From the NCBI GenBank assembly GCA_948567375.1, contig OX419756.1, positions 1,183,001 through 1,247,000 on the forward strand: a stretch of 64,000 nt of DNA, given 5' to 3'. Below, piece by piece: positions 10,166-22,149 of the stretch. How positions within the stretch are numbered: position 1 is the first letter of the stretch; each line of letters opens with the position of its first letter. The notes beneath the pieces were generated by a model. That model did no database searches. It saw nothing but the letters and a program-made list of their open reading frames with translations, and had not been told where the DNA came from. Position numbers and translations under genes: made by a program. Source of the stretch: Lunularia cruciata. Taxonomy: Eukaryota > Streptophyta > Marchantiopsida > Lunulariales > Lunulariaceae.

Positions 10166-10663
10166 CTACTCCGGTTCCATTCCTTCAAGACAATGGAGAG
10201 TATGCAGATAATGATATTTTGCTACATACCTCGTACTTTGCATTGCTATTAATTGATATAACTCTTCATCAGGGAACAGATCGTCAATTTCCCACTCTTG
10301 GTCTTGAGTTTCTAACCTGGACAGGAAGTCCACATTCGAATGCAAAGCTTCCTTCTTTACTTGTACAATATATGTGAATTCTTGTAACAACAAGATCCAT
10401 CTTGCAATTTGCCCGGACAAATCTGCCTTCTTGAGTAAATGTTGCAATGCGTAATGATTGACATAGAAGACAAACTCATATCCCAATAGGTAGTGGTGAA
10501 ATTTCTTGCAGGCATACACCATTCTGAGTGCTTCTCTTTTAGTCATTGAATAGTTCTTTTTAGAAACTGAAAGTTGTCGGCTGGCATAATACATTGGGTA
10601 GTCCTTCTTCTTGTTGTCCTTCTGACTTAAGATGATGCCGATGGCCATGGACAAAGTGTCCAC
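10166..10663 (-). pseudogene. pol: L-1 RNase H
   Basis: 165 open codons with the gypsy RNase H pattern: VDTLSMAIG at the first Asp, KREALRMVYACKKF (Glu), then YVNHYALQHL where active copies have an Asp before His (here Asn). WILLLQEF and NVDFLSRLE follow, the last catalytic Asp being in NVDFL. The Asp-to-Asn change would disable it. Runs on into the spacer before integrase. Confidence 0.8.
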
Positions 10664-10684
10664 ATATACATGAAAAGGGACGTC

Positions 10685-11460
10685 TCAATTTGGGGCCCTC
10701 ATAACTAGTGCTTCAACCAGTTTTTTCTTCAACACCTGGAAAGCTTCTTCTTGATTTGCTTCCCACAGATAGTCTTCGGATTTCTTCAGAAGCTTTGTAA
10801 GGGGTGCAGCAAGCACCGCATAGTTTGACACAAAGCGTCTGGAGTATCCGACATGTCCCAAGAAGGCTCTCAGCTCCCGGATGTTCTTCATGGATTCCAA
10901 AGCTATGATTACTTTAACCTTCTCAACATCAACTTCAATACCTCGGCTTGACACCCAATGCCCCAGAAGAATTCCCTCCTTCATTGTCAAGAAGCATTTC
11001 TCCGGGTGTAATGACAAGCTGGCAAAACAACACCTTTCAAAAGTTTGATGAAGGTAATCCAAATTTATATCTCTTTGCCCAAATACACAAAAATCAACAA
11101 TGAATACTTCCACAAATTTGCACAGGAAATCTTTGAAGATTGAATTCATCATCCGCTGGAAAGTAACGAGAGCATTACACAACCCAAAGGGCATTTGATT
11201 GTAAGCAAAAGTGCTCCAATCGGTCATGAATGTAGTTTTATCCTTGTCCTCTTCTTGAATGTATACTTGATTGTACCTTGAAAATCCATCAAGAAAGCTA
11301 TAACAAGGATGACCAACTACTTGGTCTAGAATTGTATCAGTAAAAGGAAAGGGATGATGATCCTTCCTTGTGACTGCGTTCAACTTATAGAAGTCTTGGC
11401 ACACTCAGATCTTCCCTCTTTCCTTCTTCAGGACAATGACAATGGGGAAGACCCATTCAC
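10685..11460 (-). pseudogene. pol: L-1 reverse transcriptase
   Basis: 239 open codons from CQDFYKLNAV through FLDGFSRYNQV, MPFGLCNALVTFQ and the catalytic box, which reads FIVDFC instead of FIDDFC: the first catalytic Asp is replaced by Val. A TGA interrupts the frame just upstream (11405; the residue would be Arg CGA by comparison with L-5). The RT was therefore inactive through at least two lesions. The C-terminal connection region (HVGYSRRFVSNYAVLAAPLTKLL) is present. Confidence 0.85.
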
Positions 11461-11554
11461 TGCTTAAGACAAGGAAGATGATTCCGGTCCCTAAGTACGT
11501 GTTGATTTCATCTTTCACCAAAGGAAAGTACTTCAGGTTCAAACAGTATTGTCT

Positions 11555-12430
11555 CTACCAAACCAGAACTGCACCTTCAACCAGATCAATCCGGTGTTCT
11601 CCAAATTCTTGTGGAATACCCGGCATTTGATCAATAGACCATGCAAATACATTTTGGAATTCTATGAACAGGGCAATGTATCCTGCCAACTCCTCCGAAG
11701 TGACTATCTTCAAAATTTTTAAAATTTTCCCTTTAGTCAAAACAACGTCTTGACAGTCATTGAGGTTGATGACTCCTTCAACGTGGCTTACTCGGCTTAA
11801 CCCAAGGCAAGCTGCCATCAAACCCCCTTCCTCCAAGTCAGGTTTACCCGAGGTGAGGTCATATGGATCTTTGTCTTTGACATCCACCTCCTAGCATTCC
11901 AAGTAATTGACTTGGACTTCATCTTTGGATTCATCTGAGGACAAAGACGATGAGTCTTTGGATTCGTCCTCCTCTTCTGATGAAATAGTTTCCCCAAGAT
12001 GGGGAACTTTCAACCAACTCACAATCACCAGCTTTTGATCTTTGGATGAAATGTCCTTGAATCTTAACTTTTGTTGATGCCAATCCACCACAACTTGGGC
12101 ACTATACAACCAGGGTCTTCTGATCAACAAAGGGTAACCACACTTAGTCACCGGTCGCAACACAATGTAATTCAACTTGAAAGGCACCCCTCCAATGATC
12201 ATGGTAATGTTTGACAGCATACCCAAAGGCCGTCTCCTGGTTTGGTCTGCATATTTCAAAACTCGGGGTGTTGGCTCAAACGTATGATACCTCAATCAAT
12301 TAATAGCATCCTCGGTCATGACATTCACACTGGAACCCGAATCGATGGGTATCAATGTGATCATGCACCCTACAATCTCCGCATCAACCTCGGGAGATCC
12401 CAGATCTTCTTGTTCAATACGATCTTCTTC
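11555..12430 (-). pseudogene. pol: L-1 protease and protease-RT linker
   Basis: The active site IPIDSGSSVNVM (retropepsin DSG) lies near 12330-12345, followed by an ochre stop, then the C-terminal protease half (GYPLLIRRPWL, VVVDWHQQKLRFKD), and an acidic Ser/Asp-rich linker (SSEEEDESKDSSSLSSDESKD) near 11930-12000. Residues 11555-11887 carry the start of the RT region (MPGIPQEFGEHRIDL). In L-5 the same linker contains a tandem repeat. Confidence 0.78.
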
Positions 12431-14982
12431 TTCAACATCGACCTTACCTTCTTAAGGGCCAAATTCAGCTGCTTCTTGTACAGCTTATTGTCTTCCCACA
12501 ATTGCTTGAATGTAACGTTGGCATTTGTGGCTGCCAAATCCGCTACAATACCATATTGGAATACTCCTCCCAATTTGACCGTCTTTGCCTTCGGCTTCTG
12601 GTTCAAACTCTCTCCATGTTCCATTTTGATTTCAGGACGTTTTAAGATGGTGATGGGATTGCTAGTGGCCTTAACCCGAGGTTCCTCGGGTTGGCCCACC
12701 TCGGCTTGGATCAGACCCTTTACTTTGGATAGGATGTCTGCCAGAAAAACTGGAGGCTTCATCTTTGTCTCCTCCTCCAAACTCAGTTCCCGAGTTTTGA
12801 GTAGCGCCTCCTTAAGTTCTTTCTGCAAGGCTTTAGCTTTGGCTTTAGAGAAGATCTTTTCCTCCTTGGTAGAAAGAATTGCCTTTGGGTGCAGTCTCTT
12901 TGCCTTTCTGGAAGACAACAAGGTCGTACTCAGTTCTTTGGGATCACGCTTCTTCTTACTTGCGCGTGTCTCAACCTTCAAAATTTCAAGGTCTGGCCAT
13001 TCCCCTTTCAAGGCCGGACTCCCTTCCTGGGGTTTCTCTTCCTCAAGTGTGATGCAATTTACATTTGTATCCCCCTTTGCCTGAAGCACTGCACGCTCCT
13101 CAAGGGTCTGTACATATTTTATAGGCGGCTTCGGGTTTGGCAAGTGAGGACATTGGTTGCCCGTATGGCCTGATCCTTTACAATTTCCACATAGGGGAAT
13201 GTACCCGATTTGCCTTCTTGGCTCCGGACAGTTTGGAGACCAATGTCCCATCAAGCCACAATTGTAACATGCTCTGGGTGCAACATTCTGAGGTTGATTT
13301 TGGTTGCTCATTGGTGGTCTTTGTGGAGGGGCATTGGGGTTATACTCCCTTGGTCCATACCTCAGACGTTGATATGATGTGCTCGCCTGAGGCTGTACCT
13401 CTTGGGTTTGGTACACAGCCTCTTCTTCCTCTTCTTGGTTCCATCTCAAAACCCAATCAATCTACTGCTCCGGGAATGCATTATGAGTATTGCATTTCAT
13501 GTTTGCATGGCCCGACTTGCCACATGCGGTGCACCATACATTCAATCTGCCAAATGCTGGGGCCTTCCCTCTGTCTTTAGCCCCAATCATCTGGATATTA
13601 AAATCCGAAAACTCCTTGATGAGAGCATCCAGCTTGGTATCCGCCTTATGTACACTCTTTGCTAGAGGAGTCACTAGTTTCTTACCCTCACTTCTTCTTA
13701 CTCATCTTGGCTTTGATTCTTCTTTGGATTCCAAAGAAGAGCTCAAAGACATGGAGCATTCCTCCAAAGAAGGGGATGTACTGCAAGAAGCTCTCCTTTG
13801 GGGCTTCTTGCCTTTCTTCTCCCGATTTCTTTGGTTGCCGGCAGAGTGAGAGTGAGCCGCCTCATAGCGGGCAACATGTTTGAGTACCTTGTCAAGGGAA
13901 GTTACGTTCCTCTCGCTTGCAAAGATTCAAATCTTTGGTGAAAGTCCTCCCAAGAACCAGGTAATGGCTTGGGCATCGGAGTAACCCACCACCCCCGATT
14001 GCTTTAGAACTTGGTTCAAGAGTGCCATGAACCACTCAAAGTAGTCTCTCAACTTCTCCTTCTTGCCTTGGTCTAAATCATTGAGTGCCGTAAAGACACT
14101 CGTATCGTAATCAACTTCTTGGAATTGTTCTAGGAAGTTGTTTCTTAAGTCCACCCAATTTGCCAGTACTAACCCCTTTTGGGTCACATGGGTGTACTAG
14201 CTCCAAGCTTTCTTTTGGAGCATACTTGGGAAAATTTGAAGTTGATCCGCCAAGTCATGCTCCTTGTTAGCAAAGGAGATGACTTCAAATTCTTTGATGG
14301 ATTCATCAGGGTCTTCATCTTGTTCTATCTCCTTATACTTTTGATAGGCGTGACGGGTGATAGGCAACAAAGTCATCATTCGATGCACTGGGATCGGCTG
14401 GGGTAGATTTGAACTTGACAGAACCAAGGAATTGGCTGGAATTGACGTTGTGTTGTCAGCCCAGGGATTCCAATTTGTCAAATTCAAGGTAGGGTCTTAG
14501 TCGACAATTTCTTCTATGAGGGTGTCAACTTCAACCTGGTTGGAAGACTCACGCTCAACACCTTTGATGTGTTCTTCAAAATTCCTTTGGGACAACCAAG
14601 GAATCATTCATAGAAGATGTTGACACTCTTCTTCCGTCAGTGTCCATGCTGTCTTTTCTTGAACAAAGTTTTTCAAGGATGCGACTTCCTTTACAACTCT
14701 AGAGGAAGTTGGTGTACTGACCCGTAATGCATATGTCTGGCCACTCAAGTCTTTCTTCTTCTTGGAGGAAGAGGGAGATGCAAAGTAGCCTTGCCAACCG
14801 CCTTTGTGTTTCTTGTGGTCAAGTTCTCACAGGGCTTCTTGCACTTTGTGAAGGAGTTGAAAGTCCAATGCCTCTCGTTTGGTTTTGTCAAAAGTGGATG
14901 GGTCTTTCAGACGTTCATCTTCTTCACGTTGCAATGCTTGTCTACAAACTCTCTCTTCCCATTGTTCTCTCAATGCAGACAT
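12431..14982 (-). pseudogene. gag: L-1 gag with three CCHC knuckles
   Basis: Starts at the ATG at 14982 (MSALREQWEERV), 63 bases after the PBS. The N-terminal helical region is followed by the capsid-like part (13927-14187: FLEQFQEVDYDTSVFTALNDL), then CTACGKSGHANMKC (near 13510), CYNCGLMGHWSPNC and CGNCKGSGHTGNQC (both in the 359-codon frame 12370-13449), and a Lys/Glu-rich tail ending KQLWEDNKLYKKQ. Several frameshifts and stops break it. The three knuckles imply nucleic-acid binding of the nucleocapsid part. Confidence 0.82.
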
Positions 14983-15045
14983 TCATATTGCTTTGATACC
15001 TAGTTTCAAATTTGGCTTTGTATTCTTCCACTTCCAAGATTTGTA

Positions 15046-15063
15046 TCCTCGGCAGTGGCGCCA
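15046..15063 (-). promoter_or_regulatory. Primer binding site of L-1
   Basis: Minus strand TGGCGCCACTGCCGAGGA, 7 bases after the LTR end; close to the tRNA-Asp site TGGCGCCGTTGCCGGGGA used by Athila-like elements. Confidence 0.85.
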
Positions 15064-15865
15064 AAAATCATGTGACAATCCGGTAAATATCACTTTTGCG
15101 GTAATTGGGTAAGTAAAGTTTGTTCCCGCAAAGATACGAGTCTGAAATGTCCAAATACAAAGTCAAACAATAACATGTAGTTCTTCTTGGTTGCGTCTTT
15201 AATCTCTCAGGTAGAAACCACACCCCGAAGAGAGTAACAAGCACTCATTTGCAGTCTTGTCATGGATTAGCACTCCTTAATCATAGCTCCTTCAATTCTT
15301 TCCAAACAATCTTGATTGTGATGATTCATGCTCTCCCAAAAATGGCACTTCACTGCAAAACGACTTCGCCTCAGAATTGTGTTCCACTCCTCCACTAAAG
15401 GCACAACTTCCTTGATCAAAATTACTTCACATCAACTTCGCATTGCACTCACAAATGTAGAATACTACCAACACTACAATTCCTCTCAAACTTGTCAAGG
15501 CATTGCTTTGATTGCACTTCACTCAAGATCAAACACACAGAATGAAGATCAAGGCTGCGGAATCCAACATCCAACAAGCACACTGACTTTGCACTTCAAA
15601 TTTCTCCACACACTCACAAACACAAGTACAACATTGATACTCGGAATCAAGCTCAAGCAACGAGCACTGCTTCACAGCAGTTTGCTTTATCTATTCTCAG
15701 AAATTATGAGCACCAAAAAACATCTGACTGCGAATGCCACTCTTAAATAGTGAAACAATCGACAGTTCTAACAACTATACCATTCTACAACAACTCTTCT
15801 AACCTGCAGATCCAAAATGACAATGCACCTCTTCATATTTGCCTCTTCAAATCTCAAAATTGTTA

Positions 15866-18430
15866 CTACTCCGATCTGATGTCCACTTCGTCATCCGCTT
15901 TCAAACCCGAACCCAAAGTAACTTTACTTCCTACTACTCTATCCTCGGGTTTCATATCTTCTACTTCTTCTACCAGATCCAGCAATTCTCTTTCCTGATC
16001 TGAAATTCCACTAGTGGGTAACCCTTCTAAACCTTCATCTCTCGACCCACTCTTCTCCAATGTCTCCGATGGTAACTCCGAAGACATCTATACTCCTATG
16101 TTATCTACTTTGGATTTGGCTCTAACATCCTTCCGAAGTTTATCTATCTCTAATTTCACTAAGTCTAATCTAATCGCAATATTGTCTTCTACCTCCAATA
16201 TCTTCCTATCTACATGAGTCCTGAGACTTATCGGCAGCACATTTAAATTGGTATCTCTTGCCTGTCTTCCCCTCGTCTCCTGCACCAACAATTTCAACTT
16301 TGCTTGCAGCCTTGTCTCTTCAATTCGAACATTGGCCTCTGTACTCAACATCGCGTTCATCTTGAGGACAATCTCCTTCAACGGCTCCAATCGCATTTTT
16401 CTTTCTCACTCTAGATTTGCAAGCCAATCCTCCCTGTATCGCCAACTCTGCTTTGAACTCGGCTTTCACCGTTTCCTTTTCCTTCTCCTTCTGTACAATC
16501 TTCTCCTCCTGATTAGTAATCTTTCTTCTTCCCTATATCGTGCTGCTAACTCTCTTTGCCAGAGCTGCTTCTTCTCTTCTAGACTCTCCATCACCCTATT
16601 GAGCTCTTGATCCTTTGCTGCTACCCTCACCATAGCATGGATAAGTTCTACTCTTGAATCAACAAACTGTTGCTTCAAGATCTCATATTCTGCTACTTGC
16701 ATTTCCCTTGCTATGTCACTCTTCTTAACAAGCTCTTCTTGATATCTCACTTCTCTCTTCAGGTCTTCAATTACCTGAGCCTTCACTATTGCCTCCGCTC
16801 GCAATACTTCACCTTCCTCCGCTCCTCGGGTTATGATTTTCTTCAACTCCAAGTTCTCTTCTTCTTATTGCACTAAGACCTGCAACACAGTCTTCACCTC
16901 CGAACACTTTGATTGCATCTCCTTCTTCCTGTGTTCTAACTTCACCAACAGAGGACACACAACCTCGCGCAGGACCTCTACTCCATTGCTCGCTACTACC
17001 TCCTCTTGCATAGCAATCTCCCTTCACACTTCGTGTTCATCCGATACTTGCCTTCTTCTTTGCAGTCGTTGTATCAGAACTGACGCCTTGCTTCCCGAGC
17101 TTTTGTTCATTTCTTCTTTTACTTTACTCAGACCTGCATCACATTTTGCCTTGTGTCTTGAGTGAACTCCCCTTTGAACTGCAATCTTCTTTTCTTTGGC
17201 CTCGGGAATCTCATCCTCCAACTTTGTGTTGTCCTCGGCCTTGATCTTTGCCTGCACTTCTTCTTTCTCTTCTGCAGCAGTTGGCACCGATGTCATTTCT
17301 CCACCTTCATCACTGTCGCTACTCATATCTCCACTTTGTAGCATTAGCTCGGGCTCCTCCTCGTGGTCCAAATCTTTGGACTTGCACTTGGCTTCACCTT
17401 CTGAGTCTTTGTCTTCTGACTCGATCACCACCATTCCTCGCCTCGGGGTTTCCTCTCCTGGTCTTCCGAGGTTTTGTCTTGTCTTTGGCTTTGCCTTGCC
17501 GACTTCTTTTCTTTGATTTTGGAGTACTCACTTCTATCTCCTCATTCTTCCCCGTCTTCTTGTAGTACTCGTCAGTGCTTCTGATTTGTAAGATGTACTA
17601 CTGCTCCTCTACATCGACCTCCCTTCTTAAATCAGGATGGAAATGCAATACCATCCGAGTTCGCTCTGCCGAGTTCAACAAATTCAACCCAAAGTAGAAA
17701 TGGGCTGCAAACGGCACGATGTAATGTGGAGGTGATTTATCCCACAGATTCTAAACCATTTGTCACGTTCTCCCATGGAAACACCTTGCCCAATTGATTG
17801 GTTCTCCTGCAAACAATTTGTGAAAGAACATTGCTTGGTGTTTCATCACATAGGTTGTTCTCTCCGGCTTCAGGATTGCCACCAGAGCACTCACAATTCC
17901 CCTCTTGACAGGATCTTTGTAACTCTCCACTTTGTATCCATTCTTTGTCCACTTTGACGAGAATCCATCTCTCACTTCTTGGGTTTCTTTGGCTATCTCT
18001 CCCTTCCCCAAGAACATGGCACCCTACTCCGCACTTGCTTCCTTCTCGAGTACTAATTTCCAATCCGACTCTGTCCAGCAAGCCGGATTTCCTCTCTTCC
18101 CTTCTTCTTCGGGTCCATCGAGACACTTGCTCTTGATGATCTCAGTCATGAAACTGGAAAACTAACATTCCAGTTCCATGCCAAGAATGTAATCCAAAGT
18201 CGGCTCAAGACTTTGATTCTTGCGATTACATCTAACCTCCAAATCGCATGATTCCTCACAGCAAATTTGGAGTTCTTCTTTCCTCCTCCCATCTCTCTTG
18301 CTTTCTCACTATCTCTCAGTTTCACTCTTGCAACTTCTTCCTTACACACTAGCGCGTCTCCAACTCTATTTCCCTTCCCACGATCACCTGCAAGACGACT
18401 TCTCAACTGTGAAGGAAAATTGCTTGACAT
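15866..18430 (-). pseudogene. LTR-ORF copy in L-2 (about 855 codons long, broken)
   Basis: Spans from the ATG 18430 to the stop at 15866, following EEVDIRSE-type residues. Open pieces in order: 18146-18430 (basic N-terminus, NHAIWRLDVIARIKVL, AWNWNVSF); 17763-18017 (YVMKHQAMFFHKLF); 17024-17434 (acidic DSEGEAKCKSKD, SSDSDEGGEM); 16466-16852 and 16088-16396 (long heptad-patterned coiled coil rich in Glu/Lys/Leu); 15866-16087 (tail). An alternative start, MGGGKKNSKF, lies about 45 codons in, with purine at -3 and G at +4. Family not recognised. Confidence 0.7.
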
Positions 18431-18449
18431 TGCTTTGTCACAAGCTCAA

Positions 18450-18457
18450 TTTTTATA
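18450..18457 (-). promoter_or_regulatory. TATA box in L-2 LTR
   Basis: TATAAAAA on the minus strand, 27 bases from its first T to the LTR-ORF ATG at 18430. Confidence 0.6.
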
Positions 18458-19150
18458 GAGTTGCGCTTTCTTTGTCTCTCTTCACTTCGAGTTTCTACCA
18501 AGAAATCACACCTCCTGCATGCACCTGTCATTGTCAATCGTACTTCGCACGTATGGGCCGCCGGTTTTGAACGATCGCTTTTTGAATTTCTTGCCCCGAC
18601 AAAAGGTTCTTAGACAGACTTTGCCTCCGGTTGAGCTCCCTCTCGATACAAAGACTCCTTACTTCGGGTTGTATGCTGACAGGGCATTTCTGAGTACTTT
18701 GCTTTATGACCCAAAGTCACTTTACTTTGGGTTTCATCCCGAAAACTCTTTTCTTTGCCTTCTTTGGCCATACAAGCGCAATCCAACTTCTCTATACACT
18801 TCTTCTTCTCTATTTTGAAAAAAACAAAAAATGTGGGCACCACAAATCCAACATCCAACAAGCACATTGACTTGCATTTCAAAATTCTTCACACACTCAC
18901 AAACACAAACACAAAGTTGATACTTAGAATCAAGCTCAAGCGACAAGCACTACTTCACAACACTTCACTTTATCTATTCTCAAAAATAATGAGCACTGAA
19001 CAACATAAGACTATGAATGCCACTCTTAAATAGTGAAGCAATCGACAAGTATCTTCCTAATGTACCCCTTCCTTATGACTATACAAACCTATAGATCCAA
19101 AATGACAATGCACCTCTTCAGATCTCTCTATTCAAATCTCAAATCGGTTA

Positions 19151-21724
19151 TTAATCCGATCCAATGTCTACTTCTTCCTCGGCTTTTAAACCCGAACCCA
19201 AAGTAACTTTACTTCCTAATAATTTGTCCTTGGGTTTCATAACTCCTACATCTTCTACCAAATCTAATAGTTCTCTTTCCTGATCTGAAATTTCACTAGT
19301 AGGTAATCTATATAACTCCTTAACTCCCGACCCACTCTTCTCTAATGTCTCCAATGGTAACTCCAAAGACATATGTACTCCTACTTCATCTACTTTGGGT
19401 TTTGCTCTAACATCTTTCCGAAGTTTATCTATCTCCAACTTTACTAAGTTTAACCTGATTGTGATATTGTCTTCGACCTCCAATACCTTCCTATCTACAC
19501 GAGTTCTAAGGCTCATCAACAATGCGTTCAAATTGGTATCCTTCGCATGTCTCCTCCTTGTCTCCTGCACCAACAACTTCAACTCGTGCAGCCTCGTCTC
19601 CTCAATACGCACAATGGTCTCTATACTCAACATTGCATTCATCCTGATTACGATCTCCTTCAAGGGCTCCAGTCTCATCTTCCTCTCACGCTCCCAATCT
19701 ACAAGTCAATCCTCCCGCTACATTGCCAATTTTGCTTTGAACTTGGCTTTCACAATTTCCTTCTCCTTCTCCTTCTGTGCAACCTTCTCTTCCTGATTAC
19801 AAAGTAACTCTCGCAATCTCTCATCTTCCCTATATCTCACTGTCAACTCTTGTTGCCACTATTGCTTCTTCTCTTCTACACTCTCCATTACCCTATTGAG
19901 CTCTTGTTCCTTCTCTGCTACTCTTGCCTTAGCATGGATAATTTCTAGTCTTGAATTAGCAAACTGCTGCTTCAAGATCTCATATTCAGCAATTTGTCTC
20001 TCCTTTGCGATGTCACTCTGCTTCACAAGTTCTTCTCGATACCTTGCTTCTCTCTTCAAGTTTTCTACCACTTGACTTTGCACTACTGCATCCACTTGTA
20101 GTACTTCCTTTTCCTCCTCACCTAGGATTATACTCTTCTTCAACTCCGAGTTCTCTTCTTCTAGTCGTGCTAATACCTACAATATAGTCTTCACCTCCAG
20201 ACACTTCAATTGCATCTCCCTCTTCTTGTGTTCCAATTTCACCAACAGAGGACACACAACTTCATGCAGGTACTCCACTCCATCACTTGCAAATATTTCT
20301 ACTTGCGGAGTGATCTCCTTCTTTACCTCTTCTTCTCTCGATAATCGCCTTCTTCTCTCCAGTTGTTGTATCGGAATGGACGCTTGACTCCCCAAACTGG
20401 CATTCTCTTCTTCCCTTGCCTTGCTTGGACCCGCTTCACACTTCACCTTTTTCCTAGACCGCACTCCTCTCACAATGGTAATATTCTTCTCCTCCTACTA
20501 GGGCACTTCGTCTTCTAACTTCGTATTACTCTTTTCCTTGAGCTCCATCCAAACTTCTTCTTCTACTACAGGCACCGATGTCATCTCCCCACCTTCATCA
20601 TTGTCACTACTTGTATCCCCACTCTGTAGTGTGAGCTCGGGTTCTTCCTTGCAATCTGAGTCTTCAGGCTTGCATTTGGCTTTGCCCTCCAAGTCTTCTT
20701 CCAACGACACGATCACCACCATACCTTTCCTCCGATTTACCCTTTTGATCTTTTGAGGTCTCATTTTCTTGACGTCTTTTCCTTCTCCTTGTTGACTCTG
20801 CTTCTTCGACTTCAGAGTACTTACATCCACCTGCGCATTCTTCCCTGTCTGTGCGTAGTACTCGTCACTACTTTGGATCTGAAGAATGTATTGTTGCTCC
20901 TCCGCATCGACCTCCTTTCTTAAGTTGGGATGAAAATGCGACACCATTTTGTTGCACTCTGCCGCATTGAGCAAATTCAGCCTAAGGTAGAAATGTAGTA
21001 CAAACGGCACAATGTAATGTGGAGGCAACTTTTCCCGCAAATTCCACACCATCTGCCTTGTTTGCCCATGGAAGCACCTCACCCAATTGATTGGCTCTCC
21101 TGCAAACATCTTATGGAAGAACACCGCTTGGTGTTTCATCACATAAGTTGTTCTCTCCGGCTTCAGGATTGCCATGAGAGCACTCACAATCCTTCTCTTG
21201 ACCGGATCCTTGTAACTCTCTACTTTGTACCCATTCTTTGTCCGCTTCAAAGAAAATGCATCCCTCACTTCTTGGGTTTCTTTGGCTATCTCTTCCTTCC
21301 CCAAGAACATAGCACCCTGCTCCGTGCCTACCTCTCTTTTGAGTACTAGTCTCCAATCTGATTCCGTCCAGCAAGCCGGATTTCCTCTCTTCCCCTCTTC
21401 CTTGGGGCCATCGAGACATTTACTCTTGATTATCTTGGTCATGAATCCTGGAAAACTCATGTTCTAGTTCCATGCCAAGAATGTGATCCAAAGTCGGCTC
21501 AAGACTTTGATCCTTGCAATCACATCTAACCTCCAAATCGCATGATTTTTCACTACAAATTTGGAATTCTTCTTTCCTCCTCCCATCTTTCTCTCTTCCT
21601 CATTGTCTCTTGGGTTAGCTCTCTTGAATTCTCCTCTACACACTAGTGCCTCTTCAACTCTACTTCCCTTCCCATGATCTCCTACAGGATGACTCCTCAA
21701 CGGCAAAGGAAAATTGCTCAACAT
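19151..21724 (-). pseudogene. LTR-ORF copy in L-1 5' LTR, best preserved
   Basis: From the ATG 21724 to the stop at 19151 (tail EEEVDIGSD), about 858 codons. It contains the longest open piece of any copy, 20498-21460 (320 codons), covering the globular block (WTESDWRLVL, YVMKHQAVFFHKMF, HYIVPFVLHFYL, FHPNLRKEV) and the acidic block (SGDTSSDNDEGGEM). The coiled coil (20177-20473, 19859-20143) and the tail (19151-19678, 175 codons) follow after frameshifts. No signal peptide or membrane segment is obvious. Function unknown; a structural or RNA/particle-associated role is only a guess. Confidence 0.72.
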
Positions 21725-21743
21725 TGCTTCATCGTTAGCCCAA

Positions 21744-21751
21744 TTTTTATA
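21744..21751 (-). promoter_or_regulatory. TATA box in L-1 5' LTR
   Basis: TATAAAAA on the minus strand, 27 bases before the ATG at 21724. As the 5' LTR copy, this would be the promoter of the genomic RNA. Confidence 0.6.
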
Positions 21752-22149
21752 GTCACGCCTTCTTTGTCTCTCTTCAATTTGAGTTTCTACTGAGAAATCA
21801 CACATCTTGCATGCACTTGTCACTGTCAAGTGTACTTCACGTGTATGACCACCAGTTTTTGTACAGTCCCTTCTTGAATTTCTTGCCCCAAAGAAAATTT
21901 GTTACATTGTCCTCACCTTGGGTTGAGCACCTCCCGATACGAAGACTTCTTACTTTGGGTTGTATGCTGACAGGGCAAGTCCAAGTACTTTGCCTTATGA
22001 CCTAAAGCCACGTTACCTCGGGTTTCATCCCAAAAACTCTTTTCTTCACCTTCTTCCGCCATACAGGCGCAATCCGACTTCTCTATACACTTCTTCTTCT
22101 CCATTTCGGAAAAAAAATGTGGGTACCACACATGGCACATTTAGTTGGG

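Larger units (their letters stand above)
15071..18844 (-). repeat. Apparent full-length L-family LTR (3774 bp), probably a chimera of L-1 5' LTR end and inserted LTR L-2
   Basis: Bounded by TGTGGTGCCCACA (18844) and TTGTCACA (15071) on the minus strand. The first roughly 490 bases next to the PBS share diagnostic differences with the L-1/L-5 type. The remainder matches the L-6 type (29744-33462), for example around 16331-16500. To its right the sequence continues at aatccaacatccaac, which is the L LTR at the position reached about 490 bases in. This is what an LTR inserted in the L-1 LTR followed by recombination between the two 490-base segments would leave. Confidence 0.75.
6406..22130 (-). 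mobile_element. Ty3/gypsy retrotransposon L-1 (family L, long LTRs)
   Basis: Minus-strand element: 5' LTR (last part at 15071 to about 15560, first part 18845-22130), PBS, gag, protease, RT, RNase H, integrase, PPT, 3' LTR (6406-8915). It is interrupted by S-A in the 3' LTR and by LTR L-2 in the 5' LTR. By eye the 3' LTR is closer to 18845-22130 than to the main body of 15071-18844, which is why I pair those two. The full length would have been about 13.7 kb, with LTRs near 3.78 kb. Coding regions carry many stops and frameshifts. L-1 lies inside the gag of L-3. Confidence 0.85.
18845..22130 (-). repeat. Remaining part of the L-1 5' LTR (3286 bp)
   Basis: Begins TGTGGTACCCACA at 22130 and stops at 18845 against the L-2 LTR. 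Adding the roughly 490 bases at 15071-15560 gives about 3776, the normal length. No polypurine tract follows 22130; instead the sequence passes into L-3 gag after about 20 bases, as expected for an outer 5' LTR edge. Confidence 0.85.

Noticed and set aside
12242-13084. A 280-codon plus-strand frame
   Set aside because: It is the antisense shadow of L-1 gag, which has zinc knuckles and matches other gag copies.
19151-21724. The coiled-coil frame as a host gene (myosin- or golgin-like)
   Set aside because: Every copy sits at the same place inside an L LTR between the same LTR ends, so it belongs to the retroelement.
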